A stretch of DNA of 64,000 nucleotides. Source: Agromyces sp. LHK192. Lineage in GTDB: Bacteria; Actinomycetota; Actinomycetes; Actinomycetales; Microbacteriaceae. The notes under the pieces were generated by a model, which saw only the letters and a program-made list of their open reading frames with translations, was not told the origin of the DNA and ran no database searches. The translations under genes and the position numbers were made by a program. Numbering within the stretch: position 1 is the stretch's first letter; every line of letters begins with the position of its first letter. The DNA lies in the NCBI RefSeq assembly GCF_004006235.1, contig NZ_CP034753.1, positions 3,844,001-3,908,000 of the forward strand, given 5' to 3'. This document shows positions 23,735 to 32,108 of this stretch, one piece after another.

Positions 23735-25201
23735 TCAGTCCCCCCGGCCGGCGCGGCCTGCCCGGGCGTCTGAGAGATCGACACCGTCGCCCGTCCTCGC
23801 CGTGTCGGGCGCCCCGTCACCGTCGCCGTCTGCCGCTTCCCCCGCGTCGTCCGGCGCCGTGAGGTACTGCTTCGACAGCACCCGGTACGACTTGGTCGTG
23901 AATGCCAGGAGTGCGAGCACGACCATCGCGAGGCCCGCGATCAGGAACACGAGCGCGATGCCGCGGGCCTCGCCGTCTCCGAGGAGCCAGCCCCACGTCG
24001 CGCGGCCGGAGCCGGTCTCCATGTAGGGGATGAGCCAGAACTCGGCGATCGGCGCGATCAGGAACGCGGTGACCGGTGCCGCCGCCGATTCGACCGCCGC
24101 GGCGAACCCGAACACCCGGCCCTGCTTGCGGAACGGCACGACCTTCTGGATCACGGTCTGCTCGGACGCCTCCACCGCGGGGATGAGGCACATGTAGGCC
24201 CAGATGCCGAGCGCGTACAGCCACCACCACTCGCGGATCGTGAAGAGCGCACCGAGCACGCCCATCGCGATCACGACGATCAGCATCGTGCGGATCGGGT
24301 TCTTCCCGAGGCCGAACTTCGCGATCGCGAGGCCGCCGATGATGAACCCGGTCGCGGTGACGCCGAGCACGACGCCCCAGGCCTCGACCGAGAACAACTC
24401 GAGGCCGTACGGGTCCATCAGCGCCATGTACACGCCGCCGATGAGGTTGTTGAAGGTCGAGAAGATGATGAGTGCGAACAGACCGGGTGCGTTGCGCACG
24501 GCGCGCACGCTGCCGCGGAAGTCGATCGTCGCGGCGCGCTCGCCCTCGGCGGGCACCGGCTGCTCCTCGGGCACCTTCAGGAACAGCAGGTGCACGAGCG
24601 CCACGAGCGTCAGCGCGATCGCGATGACGAGGGTCCAGCCCATGCCGAGCAGGCCGATCGCGAGCCCCGAGAACACGCTCGTCACGATGAAAGCGATGCC
24701 CTGCACGGTGCCGACCATGCCGTTCGCGTTGGCGTGCCGTTCTTCGGGGACGAGGAGCGTGACCGTCGTCGACAGCGCGATGTTGCGCATGTGCTCGACG
24801 ACCGAGCCGAACAGGATGATGCCCGAGAACGCCCAGAACCAGGGCCCGCCGAGGTCGACGAGCGCCGACTCGGGCTGAAGCAGGTAGAGCACGCCCGCGA
24901 TCACGAACGACGCGAGCGTCACGAGGCTCGAGAAGATCATCACCTGCAGCTTGCGATGCCGGTCGACGATCGAGCCGAACAGCATCGCGAAGAACGCGAT
25001 GAGCAGCATGTAGGCGCCGCCGATGATGCCGGTCGCGAGCACCGACCGGGTCTCGAGGTACACCCAGAACGTCAGGGCGAACCAGAGGAAGCTCGTCGTC
25101 ACGTTCGCGAGCGCGGTGTTGACGAGCACCTGCAGGAACGTGCGCATGCCGTTCGCCGGCGGCACGACCGCCGGGGTCGTCTGGGGGTGTGCGTCAGTCA
25201 C
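23735..25201 (-). CDS. MFS transporter (enterobactin-exporter-like)
   Basis: A 488-residue major facilitator with 12 predicted membrane segments and a long, acidic, Asp/Gly-rich C-terminal tail. The region FAMLFGSIVDRHRKLQVMIF is the loop 2-3 signature, and RKQGRVFGFAAAVESAAAPV fits the MFS_3/EntS-type branch that exports siderophores or drugs. GTG 25199-25201 is preceded by TAGCCT (complement of 25208-25213) at exactly six bases, indicating a leaderless start. Substrate undetermined. Confidence 0.85.
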   Translation of the reverse strand: MTDAHPQTTPAVVPPANGMRTFLQVLVNTALANVTTSFLWFALTFWVYLETRSVLATGIIGGAYMLLIAFFAMLFGSIVDRHRKLQVMIFSSLVTLASFVIAGVLYLLQPESALVDLGGPWFWAFSGIILFGSVVEHMRNIALSTTVTLLVPEERHANANGMVGTVQGIAFIVTSVFSGLAIGLLGMGWTLVIAIALTLVALVHLLFLKVPEEQPVPAEGERAATIDFRGSVRAVRNAPGLFALIIFSTFNNLIGGVYMALMDPYGLELFSVEAWGVVLGVTATGFIIGGLAIAKFGLGKNPIRTMLIVVIAMGVLGALFTIREWWWLYALGIWAYMCLIPAVEASEQTVIQKVVPFRKQGRVFGFAAAVESAAAPVTAFLIAPIAEFWLIPYMETGSGRATWGWLLGDGEARGIALVFLIAGLAMVVLALLAFTTKSYRVLSKQYLTAPDDAGEAADGDGDGAPDTARTGDGVDLSDARAGRAGRGD

Positions 25202-25238
25202 CCGCGTAGGCTAACCAGCCCCTCCGACATCCGTAACC

Positions 25239-25270
25239 CCGGGATCCGGTCACCCTCCGTCGAATCCCGG
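25239..25270. terminator. Small hairpin between the cupin and MFS genes
   Basis: CCGGGAT (25239-25245) can pair with ATCCCGG (25264-25270). It is ~25 bp beyond the stop of the cupin gene (minus strand), a reasonable terminator position, but the stem is short and no U-tract follows. Confidence 0.35.
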
Positions 25271-25293
25271 CCGCGAGCCGCGGACCGGCCCGC

Positions 25294-25656
25294 TCACCCC
25301 AGTTCGCGCACCTCCGCGGTGCGCTCGCTCGGGGTGTCGCCCGTGTTCACGGTGCCGCGCGGCTCGATCAGCAGCGCGTGCACCTCGTCGTCGGCGCGAG
25401 GGCAGTGCTCGACGCCCCTCGGGACGACGTGCACGTCGCCCGGGCCGAGCACGACGTCGCCGTCGCGCAACTGGATGACGAGTTCGCCGGCCAGCACCAG
25501 GAAGAGCTCATCGGTGTCGGGGTGGCTGTGCCAGGTGAACTCGCCCTGCGCCTTGAAGACCTTGACGTCGTAGTCGTTGATGCTCGCAAGCCGCCGGGGC
25601 GACCAGTGCTCCGAGAACGAGTCGAGGGCATCCCAGATGTTCCGCGTGTCCGCCAT
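25294..25656 (-). CDS. Cupin domain protein
   Basis: A 120-residue single-cupin protein. The metal-binding motif 1 reads TWHSHPDTDELFLVLAGE, with the two histidines and the glutamate in place; motif 2 is GDVHVVPRGVEHCP. A mononuclear metal centre is therefore likely, but small cupins serve as isomerases, dioxygenases or sensors. GGAGGATG lies just before the ATG at 25654-25656. It is transcribed divergently from the ABC exporter. Confidence 0.88.
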   Translation of the reverse strand: MADTRNIWDALDSFSEHWSPRRLASINDYDVKVFKAQGEFTWHSHPDTDELFLVLAGELVIQLRDGDVVLGPGDVHVVPRGVEHCPRADDEVHALLIEPRGTVNTGDTPSERTAEVRELG

Positions 25657-25770
25657 CGTCCCATCCTCCCCCGCACGGCGGAGCGCCGAAAGTCCGACCG
25701 ACTTCCGGAACCGACCGAAACCCGCCACGCGACGGATGCCCCGGCGCCGAGGCATCCGTACGGTGAGACC

Positions 25771-26655
25771 ATGCTCGAACTCAACGGGATCACCAAGCGC
25801 TACGGCGACCGCGTCGCGCTCGACGACGTGTCGTTCACCGTCGGCGACGGTCGCCTCACCGGCTTCGTCGGCGGCAACGGCGCCGGCAAGACCACCACGA
25901 TGCGGATCGTCCTGGGCGTCCTCGCCGGCGACGCCGGCACCGTCTCGATCGACGGCAGGCCGATCTCCGCGGCCGACCGCCGCAGGTTCGGCTACATGCC
26001 CGAAGAGCGCGGGCTGTATCCGAAGATGAAGGTGCTCGAGCAGACCGTCTACCTCGCGCGCCTGCACGGCTGGTCGCCGGCGGCGGCGAAGCGCAATGCG
26101 ACCGACCTGCTCGAGCGCCTCGGCCTCGGCGAGCGCCTCGGCGACACCGTCGAGTCGCTGTCGCTCGGCAACCAGCAGCGCGCGCAGATCGCCGCCGCAC
26201 TCGTGCACCAGCCGGAGGTCCTGATCCTCGACGAACCGTTCTCCGGCCTCGACCCGATGGCCGTCGAGACCGTGCAGGCGGTGCTCGCCGACGCCGCGGC
26301 ATCCGGTGCACCCGTGCTGTTCTCGTCGCACCAGCTCGACGTCGTCGAGCGGCTGTGCGACGACCTCGTCATCATCGCGGACGGACGCATCCGCGCCGCG
26401 GGCACCCGCGAGGGCCTCCGCGAGGAGCACGGTTCGCAGCGGTGGGAGCTGCTCACGGCCGGCGACGCCGGCTGGATCCGCGAGGTCCCCGGCATCACCG
26501 TCGCGGGCTTCGACGGCGGGTGGGCGCTGTTCGAGGCGGAGTCGGATGCCGCCCGCCGCGCCGTGCTCGCCGAGGCGGTGTCGCGCGGCGACGTCGTGAG
26601 CTTCACCCGCGAGCAGACCACGCTCGCCCAGATCTTCAAGGAGGTCGTGCGATGA
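25771..26655 (+). CDS. ABC transporter ATP-binding protein (NatA-like)
   Basis: A 294-residue ATPase. Walker A GGNGAGKTTT, signature LSLGNQQRAQ (a Q-rich variant of LSGGQ), Walker B VLILDEPFSGLDP and H-loop SSHQLDVVERL are all present; the C-terminal ~80 residues form a DUF4162-like regulatory part. It overlaps the permease gene by 4 bp. The pair resembles NatAB-type exporters, implicated in Na+ or antimicrobial-peptide export. TACGGT at 25759-25764 is six bases before ATG 25771 (leaderless). Confidence 0.92.
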   Translation: MLELNGITKRYGDRVALDDVSFTVGDGRLTGFVGGNGAGKTTTMRIVLGVLAGDAGTVSIDGRPISAADRRRFGYMPEERGLYPKMKVLEQTVYLARLHGWSPAAAKRNATDLLERLGLGERLGDTVESLSLGNQQRAQIAAALVHQPEVLILDEPFSGLDPMAVETVQAVLADAAASGAPVLFSSHQLDVVERLCDDLVIIADGRIRAAGTREGLREEHGSQRWELLTAGDAGWIREVPGITVAGFDGGWALFEAESDAARRAVLAEAVSRGDVVSFTREQTTLAQIFKEVVR

Positions 26656-27815
26656 GCACGCAGACCACGCCGGAGCGCGCGGATCGCCGCGAACCGGGGT
26701 TCGCGCAGACCGTCGGCCTCGTCGCCGGCCGCGAGATCTCGACCAAGCTGCGCAGCAAGGCATTCGTCATCTCCACGATCGTGCTCATGGCCGCCGTGCT
26801 CGTCACGGTCATCCTGAGCTCGGCGTTCGGCGGACAGGACGGTGCGACGAAGGTCGCCGCCGTCGGCGCGGCATCCGACGCAGTGGCGTCCGCACCCGGT
26901 CTCGAGGCGGTGCCGGCCGACGACCTCGACGCCGCCGAGCAGCTCCTTCGCGACGGCGAGGTCGAGGCGGTCGTCGCACCGACCGACGTCGTCACCGACG
27001 CCGGTATCGAGACGAGCTCGGGAGCGGATGCCTCCGCGACGCTCGACCTCACCGTCATCGGCCTCGACCAGCCCGCCGGCGGCGTCGCGAACGCGCTCGC
27101 CATCCACCCGTCGGTCGCCGTCCTCGACCCGGCGCCCGTCGACCCGTTCATGGCCTATCTCGTGGCGCTCGGCTTCGGCATCGTGTTCTTCTTCGCAGCG
27201 CTCACCTTCGGGCAGACCATCGCCGCGTCGGTGGTCGAGGAGAAGCAGACCCGCATCGTCGAGATCCTCCTCGCCACGGTCAGCGGACGCGAACTGCTCA
27301 CCGGCAAGGTGCTCGGCAACTCCGTCCTCGCGATCGGCCAGGTCGTGGCGATCGCGGCCGTCGCCCTGCTCGGGCTCGCGCTGACGGGGCAGCAGATCCT
27401 GCTCGGCGGGCTCGGGGCATCCGTCATCTGGTTCGTCGTGTTCTTCGCGTTCGGATTCGTGCTGCTCTCGTCGCTGTTCGCGGCGACCGCGGCGCTGGTC
27501 TCCCGGGCGGAGGACATCGGCTCGGTGACGATGCCCGTCACGGTGCTCGTGATGATCCCGTACTTCCTGATCATCTTCTTCAACGACAACCCGACCGTAC
27601 TGGCCGTCATGAGCTACGTGCCGTTCTCGGCGCCGGTCGGCATGCCGATGCGCATCTTCCTCGAGCAGGCGCAGTGGTGGGAGCCGCTCCTGTCGCTCGC
27701 GATCCTCATCGCGACGACGGCACTCGCGCTCGTCATCGGCGACCGCATCTACCGCAACTCGCTGCTGCGGACCGGGGCCCGGGTGCCGTTCCTGGAGGCG
27801 CTGCGCGGGAAGTGA
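26652..27815 (+). CDS. ABC-2 type exporter permease (NatB-like)
   Basis: A 387-residue permease. One membrane helix near residue 45 is followed by a large extracytoplasmic domain (~residues 65-165) and then a block of five to six membrane segments, the layout of ABC2_membrane_3 / NatB proteins. The conserved cytoplasmic stretch VEEKQTRIVEILLATVSGRE matches the family signature. It starts inside the ATPase gene end (ATGA overlap) and forms the membrane part of the same exporter. Confidence 0.9.
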   Translation: MSTQTTPERADRREPGFAQTVGLVAGREISTKLRSKAFVISTIVLMAAVLVTVILSSAFGGQDGATKVAAVGAASDAVASAPGLEAVPADDLDAAEQLLRDGEVEAVVAPTDVVTDAGIETSSGADASATLDLTVIGLDQPAGGVANALAIHPSVAVLDPAPVDPFMAYLVALGFGIVFFFAALTFGQTIAASVVEEKQTRIVEILLATVSGRELLTGKVLGNSVLAIGQVVAIAAVALLGLALTGQQILLGGLGASVIWFVVFFAFGFVLLSSLFAATAALVSRAEDIGSVTMPVTVLVMIPYFLIIFFNDNPTVLAVMSYVPFSAPVGMPMRIFLEQAQWWEPLLSLAILIATTALALVIGDRIYRNSLLRTGARVPFLEALRGK

Positions 27816-27853
27816 GCGACCGGCACTCAGGAACGGGATGGAAGGATGGTGCG

Positions 27854-28927
27854 GTGACCCCGCTCCACGACACCACCTTCCGCGGCTTCGCCAGCGACAA
27901 CTACTCCGGCATCCACCCCGAGATCCTCGAGGCGATCGCCGCCGCCAACGGCGGCCACCAGATCGCGTACGGCGACGACGACTACACGGCCCGCCTGCAC
28001 GACGTGTTCGCGCAGCACTTCGGCGAGGGCGTCGACGTCTTCCCCGTGTTCAACGGAACCGGCGCGAACGTCACCGGCCTGCAATCGATGCTGCCGCGCT
28101 GGGGCGCGGTGATCTCGGCGTCGACGGCGCACATCAACTCCGACGAGGGCGGTGCGCCTGAGCGGGTCGGCGGCATGAAGCTGCTCACCGTGCCGACGCC
28201 CGACGGCAAGCTCACGCCCGAGCTCATCGACCGCGAGGCTTGGGGCTGGGGCGACGAGCACCGCGCCCAGCCGCTCGTCGTGTCGATCACGCAGACCACC
28301 GAGCTCGGCACCGCGTACACGGCCGACGAGGTCCGCGCGATCGCCGACCACGCGCACTCGCACGGCATGCGCCTGCACCTCGACGGTGCGCGCCTCGCGA
28401 ACGCGGCCGCGTCGCTCGGCCTGCCGCTTCGGGCGTTCACCCGGGATGCCGGCGTCGACGTGCTGAGCTTCGGCGGCACCAAGAACGGCGCGATGGGCGC
28501 CGAGGCGATCGTCGTCCTCGAGCCCGAGGCATCCGACGGGTTGAAGTACCTGCGCAAGCTGAACATGCAGCTCGCCTCGAAGATGCGCTTCGTGTCGGCC
28601 CAGCTGATCACCCTGCTCGAGGGCGACCTGTGGCTGCGCAGCGCGTCGCACGCGAACGCGATGGCGAGCCGCCTGCGCGACGCGCTCGACGCGGGCGTCG
28701 CGGCCGGCAGCCTGCCCGGACTCGGCTTCACGCAGGCGACCCAGTCGAACGGCGTGTTCGCGACGCTGCCGACCGGCGTCGCCGACCGGCTCCGCGACCG
28801 CGGGTTCAAGTTCTACGACTGGGATGCCTCGCGCGGCGAGGTCCGCTGGATGTGCTCGTTCGACACCACCGAGGCCGACATCGACGCCTTCGTCGCGGCG
28901 ATCGGCGAGGAGCTCGGACGCGGCTGA
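27854..28927 (+). CDS. Threonine aldolase / beta-eliminating lyase family PLP enzyme
   Basis: A 357-residue fold-type I PLP enzyme. Lys210 in SFGGTKNG is the Schiff-base lysine, Asp177 in HLDGARLANA binds the pyridine nitrogen, and the N-terminal FASDNYSGIHPEILEAI is the start seen in low-specificity L-threonine aldolases. It should cleave a beta-hydroxy amino acid to glycine and an aldehyde. GTG 27854 is preceded by GGAAGGA eight bases upstream, and AAGGAT six bases upstream also fits a leaderless reading; I cannot decide between them. Confidence 0.87.
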   Translation: MTPLHDTTFRGFASDNYSGIHPEILEAIAAANGGHQIAYGDDDYTARLHDVFAQHFGEGVDVFPVFNGTGANVTGLQSMLPRWGAVISASTAHINSDEGGAPERVGGMKLLTVPTPDGKLTPELIDREAWGWGDEHRAQPLVVSITQTTELGTAYTADEVRAIADHAHSHGMRLHLDGARLANAAASLGLPLRAFTRDAGVDVLSFGGTKNGAMGAEAIVVLEPEASDGLKYLRKLNMQLASKMRFVSAQLITLLEGDLWLRSASHANAMASRLRDALDAGVAAGSLPGLGFTQATQSNGVFATLPTGVADRLRDRGFKFYDWDASRGEVRWMCSFDTTEADIDAFVAAIGEELGRG

Positions 28928-28966
28928 TCCCGCCGGGGCTATTCCTCGCGCGACCCCGGGAATGAA

Positions 28967-28996
28967 ACCTCCAGCTTCATGTGTTCGTATGGAGGT
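28967..28996. promoter_or_regulatory. Candidate operator before the nitroreductase gene
   Basis: ACCTCCA (28967-28973) and TGGAGGT (28990-28996) form an inverted repeat in an AT-richer stretch 50-80 bp upstream of the nitroreductase start. Size and position suit a dimeric repressor site. No regulator gene is adjacent. Confidence 0.4.
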
Positions 28997-29047
28997 ACAG
29001 CGGGACGACGGAGCCCCGGAACCGCATCCGCATCTCCGGGGAGCATC

Positions 29048-29644
29048 ATGACCCTCATCACCGATCCCGCCAGCCGTCACGCCGCGACCGAGGCACCGCT
29101 CATCTCCGCGCTCGTCGAGCGCTGGAGCCCGCGGGCGTTCGACCCGTCGGCCGTCATCGACGACGACACGCTCCGCACCGTGCTCGAGGCCGCGCGCTGG
29201 GCGCCGTCGGCCAACAACACGCAGCCGTGGCGCTTCATCGTCGCGCGACGCGGCACCGACGCCTTCACGCGGATCCACGACGCCCTGGCGGGCTTCAACC
29301 AGGCCTGGGCCGACTCGGCCGCCGTGCTCATCGTGAACCTCGCGGAGACCGTCGACCCCGAGCGCGACGCACCCCGCCCGTGGGCTCGCTACGACCTCGG
29401 CCAGGCCGTCGCGCACCTGAGCGTGCAGGCGCAGCACGAGGGACTGCACACCCACCAGATGGGCGGCTTCGACGCCGAGCGCCTCCGCGCCGACTTCGCG
29501 CTCGACGACTCGCTCGAGATCGTCTCGATCAGCGCGATCGGCGTCGTCGGCGACGCCGCGGCGCTGCCCGACGTGCTCCGCGAGCGCGAGGTCGCCCCGC
29601 GCGTGCGCAAGCCGCTCGGCGAGCTGGTCATCTCGGCGGCGTAG
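29048..29644 (+). CDS. Nitroreductase family protein
   Basis: A 198-residue FMN-binding oxidoreductase. RWSPRAFDP and the conserved APSANNTQPWRFIV carry the FMN-contacting Arg, Ser and Asn of the family; the C-terminal VSISAIGVVGD region closes the site. It should reduce nitroaromatics, quinones or similar acceptors with NAD(P)H. Upstream lies a candidate inverted-repeat operator (28967-28996). No partner genes in the same orientation are close. Confidence 0.9.
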   Translation: MTLITDPASRHAATEAPLISALVERWSPRAFDPSAVIDDDTLRTVLEAARWAPSANNTQPWRFIVARRGTDAFTRIHDALAGFNQAWADSAAVLIVNLAETVDPERDAPRPWARYDLGQAVAHLSVQAQHEGLHTHQMGGFDAERLRADFALDDSLEIVSISAIGVVGDAAALPDVLREREVAPRVRKPLGELVISAA

Positions 29645-29752
29645 CCGCGCGCGACGACGGCCCGAGCGCGATCGCCGCCGCGGCCACCCGTTCGGCCCAT
29701 CGGTCGAGTCACCGGCCATCGATAGCATGACCGGGACCCGAAGGAGGCCCGG

Positions 29753-30499
29753 ATGACCGACGGAGCGACGCCTGCGATCCCCGCGGGGTGGTACCCCGAT
29801 CCGAGCGGAACCGGTGGCCTGCGCTGGTGGGACGGCAACGCCTGGACCGACCATGTCGCGCCGGATGCCCCCACCGCGCCGCCGGCACCACCGTACGACG
29901 CAGGCCCGCCCTACCTGGCGGCACCGCCGTACGGCGGGGCACCACCATATGGCGCGGCGCCACCGTACGGCGCGGCACCGCCGTACGGCGCGGCGCCCGA
30001 GGCATCCGTGCCGGACGGCACCCCGGTCTCGACGGTCTGGATCTGGCTGGTCGTCTTCCTGCCGCTGCTCAACCTGCTGGGCCTGCTCGCCGTGAACCCG
30101 TCGACGCTGTTCCCGACCGACTTCGGCTTCGTCGGAGGCGATCCGCTCGTCCCGTACCGACTGATGACGATCGACCCCTGGTTCTTCGTGCTCTCCGCGC
30201 TGTCGTACGTCGCGCTCGGCGCCGTGGTGTGGTTCTCCTACCTCGACTACGCGGCGCTCGGGCGACTCGGCTACCCGCGCCGATTCCACTGGGCCTGGTC
30301 GTTCATCGCGCTGGTGTTGACCCCGCTCGTCTACCCGATCGGTCGGTCGGTCGTCGTCCACCGCCAGTCGGGTCGCGGGTACGGTCCCATGTGGGCGGCG
30401 ATCGGCGTCGCCGTCGTCTCGTTCGTCATCGCGGCCCTGTGGGCCGTCTGGCTCATCATCGCGGCATTCGAGTTCACTGCGGCGATCACGCCGAGCTGA
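29753..30499 (+). CDS. DUF2510 membrane protein with PPYG repeats
   Basis: A 248-residue protein. Residues ~9-35 hold the DUF2510 motif (GWYPDPSGTGGLRWWDGNAW), then a Pro/Tyr/Gly-rich low-complexity stretch with about six PPYG-type units, then four hydrophobic segments. Such proteins sit in the actinobacterial membrane with the Trp-rich module on a flexible arm; function is unknown. AAGGAGG lies eight bases before ATG 29753, and TAGCAT at 29723-29728 is a likely -10, leaving a short leader. Confidence 0.8.
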   Translation: MTDGATPAIPAGWYPDPSGTGGLRWWDGNAWTDHVAPDAPTAPPAPPYDAGPPYLAAPPYGGAPPYGAAPPYGAAPPYGAAPEASVPDGTPVSTVWIWLVVFLPLLNLLGLLAVNPSTLFPTDFGFVGGDPLVPYRLMTIDPWFFVLSALSYVALGAVVWFSYLDYAALGRLGYPRRFHWAWSFIALVLTPLVYPIGRSVVVHRQSGRGYGPMWAAIGVAVVSFVIAALWAVWLIIAAFEFTAAITPS

Positions 30500-30512
30500 T
30501 CGCGCGGCGTCG

Positions 30513-30554
30513 GTCGCGCGGCTCAGCTCGCGCGGCTCAGCCCGCCCGGCTCAG
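30513..30554. repeat. 14-bp tandem repeat between convergent genes
   Basis: Three head-to-tail 14-bp units (GTCGCGCGGCTCAG, CTCGCGCGGCTCAG, CCCGCCCGGCTCAG). On the minus strand each contributes a TGA, so the MFS stop codon at 30551-30553 is followed by TGA in the other two frames. Confidence 0.85.
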
Positions 30555-31909
30555 CTCGCAATCGTCACCGGCGTGGTCGGCGGTTCGGCGCGCGGGGCAT
30601 CCGTCGATCGAGCGGATGCCTCCGGCGCGACGGATGCCTCCGTCGCGCCGGGCGCGCCCGCTGCCGCGGACGCCGCGAGCGCGCGCTTGATCCGCCACGC
30701 GGCGAACACCGCGACGAGGCTGATCGCGACGTGCGCGCCGAGGAACAGGTCGGCGAGCCCGGCGCCGAGCATGACGCCGGCGACCAGCGGCCCGACCGCC
30801 GAGAACGACGTCTGCAACGCGGTGATCGTGCCGAGCGTCTGCCCGACCATGCCGCGCGGGGCGAGCTGCGCCGTGAGCGGCTGCAGGACCGGGCTGTACA
30901 TCGTCTCGCCGACGGCGAAGATGCCGTACGTCATCACGAACAGCGCCGAGGCGACGCCGGGCGCCAGCGGCGCGGCCGACAGCACGAGCCACGAGAGTAC
31001 CCAGATGCCGCCCACCGCCATGAGCAGGGACGGCGCGCTGTACCTCGCGGTGAGCCGGACCATGAACACCTGCAGGGCGACGATCACGATGCAGTTCACG
31101 GCCGCGGCGGTGCCGATCGCGGTGGCGTCGACGTCGAGCACGGTCAGCGCGTAGGCGGGCAGCCCCGACTCGAACTGCGCGTAGAAGCCGAGCGCGAGGG
31201 TGACGGTGACGACCGCCGTCCAGCGCAGGGCCGGCGTGGTGAGGATCGCACGAACGACGCCGCGCGGGGCGCCTGTGCCGGCATCCCGTGCGTCCTCGGC
31301 CCGGAGGTCGGCGGCGATGGCCGACGTCTCGAGGCCGGGCTCGATCGCCCGCGCGCCGCGCGGACCGCGTCCGGCGAGCGCGATGATCGCGGTCGACACC
31401 GCGAATCCGGCGGCAGCCATCGCGAACCCGAGGTCGAGGCCGTCGGCCGTGCCGAGGTCGACCAGGTGCCCTGCGATGAACGCACCGACGGCCATGCCGA
31501 GCGCCTCGCCCGTGAACTTGTACGCGAACACCTTGCGGCGGTCGTCGCTCGACGACCAGCGCAGCGCGAGCACCTGCTTGGCAGGGCCGGCGCCCGCGAG
31601 GCCCAGCCCGAAGACGAGCATGCCCGCGAGGAAGAGCGTCGGGTCATCGACGAACATCAGTGAACCCACGCCGGCTGCACCGATGAGCTGCGCGACGACC
31701 GCGACCCGCACGGGGTCGAACCGGTCGCTCAGGCGCCCCGCGATCGGTGCGGCGACGAGCGCGCCGACGGCGAACAGCGAGGACGCCCCGGCGGCGACGA
31801 GTGCGCCCCACTCTCGCGTCTCGGCGGCGTACGCGTACTGGTACGGCAGCACCGCTCCCCAGCCGAGCATGCCGATGGCGGAGGCGAGGATCAGCAGTCT
31901 GGCGCGCAT
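30551..31909 (-). CDS. MFS transporter
   Basis: A 452-residue major facilitator with 12 predicted membrane segments and a hydrophilic C-terminal tail. Loop 2-3 signature GRLSDRFDPVRV and the DHA1-like spacing indicate a drug/metabolite exporter; substrate unknown. GGAAGGAG lies before the ATG at 31907-31909. It is divergent from a MarR regulator and the 199-bp region between them contains two palindromes, so MarR-controlled efflux is likely. Confidence 0.87.
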   Translation of the reverse strand: MRARLLILASAIGMLGWGAVLPYQYAYAAETREWGALVAAGASSLFAVGALVAAPIAGRLSDRFDPVRVAVVAQLIGAAGVGSLMFVDDPTLFLAGMLVFGLGLAGAGPAKQVLALRWSSSDDRRKVFAYKFTGEALGMAVGAFIAGHLVDLGTADGLDLGFAMAAAGFAVSTAIIALAGRGPRGARAIEPGLETSAIAADLRAEDARDAGTGAPRGVVRAILTTPALRWTAVVTVTLALGFYAQFESGLPAYALTVLDVDATAIGTAAAVNCIVIVALQVFMVRLTARYSAPSLLMAVGGIWVLSWLVLSAAPLAPGVASALFVMTYGIFAVGETMYSPVLQPLTAQLAPRGMVGQTLGTITALQTSFSAVGPLVAGVMLGAGLADLFLGAHVAISLVAVFAAWRIKRALAASAAAGAPGATEASVAPEASARSTDAPRAEPPTTPVTIAS

Positions 31910-31956
31910 GGGGTGCTCCTTCCGGGGGCGGGTGTATCACGGCACGCCCACGGACG

Positions 31957-32017
31957 TTTTCAGGACCAGACCCGCCACAGCCCGCATGCGGGGCCATGAC
32001 CGTTCTGGTCCTGAAAA
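31957..32017. repeat. Palindromic element with perfect 14-bp arms and an inner palindrome
   Basis: TTTTCAGGACCAGA (31957-31970) is exactly complementary to TCTGGTCCTGAAAA (32004-32017). The interior holds CCCGCATGCGGG, itself a perfect 12-bp palindrome, so the RNA or single strand would fold as two stacked hairpins. It lies in the divergent MFS/MarR intergenic region, upstream of both genes rather than after either. Confidence 0.8.
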
Positions 32018-32043
32018 GGTGATCCGCTTGGCGTGCGGCGTGC

Positions 32044-32074
32044 TTCGTTCGACAACGAATAGTTTGATATCGAA
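32044..32074. promoter_or_regulatory. Two candidate MarR operators
   Basis: TTCGTTCGACAACGAA (32044-32059) has perfect 6-bp arms; TTTGATATCGAA (32063-32074) is a 12-bp near-palindrome centred on GATATC. Both lie in an AT-rich stretch 35-65 bp before the MarR start and between it and the divergent MFS gene, the usual place for MarR binding. Confidence 0.6.
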
Positions 32075-32108
32075 ATATTAGCATTCGAAACCGTGGGAGA
32101 ATGGCCGC

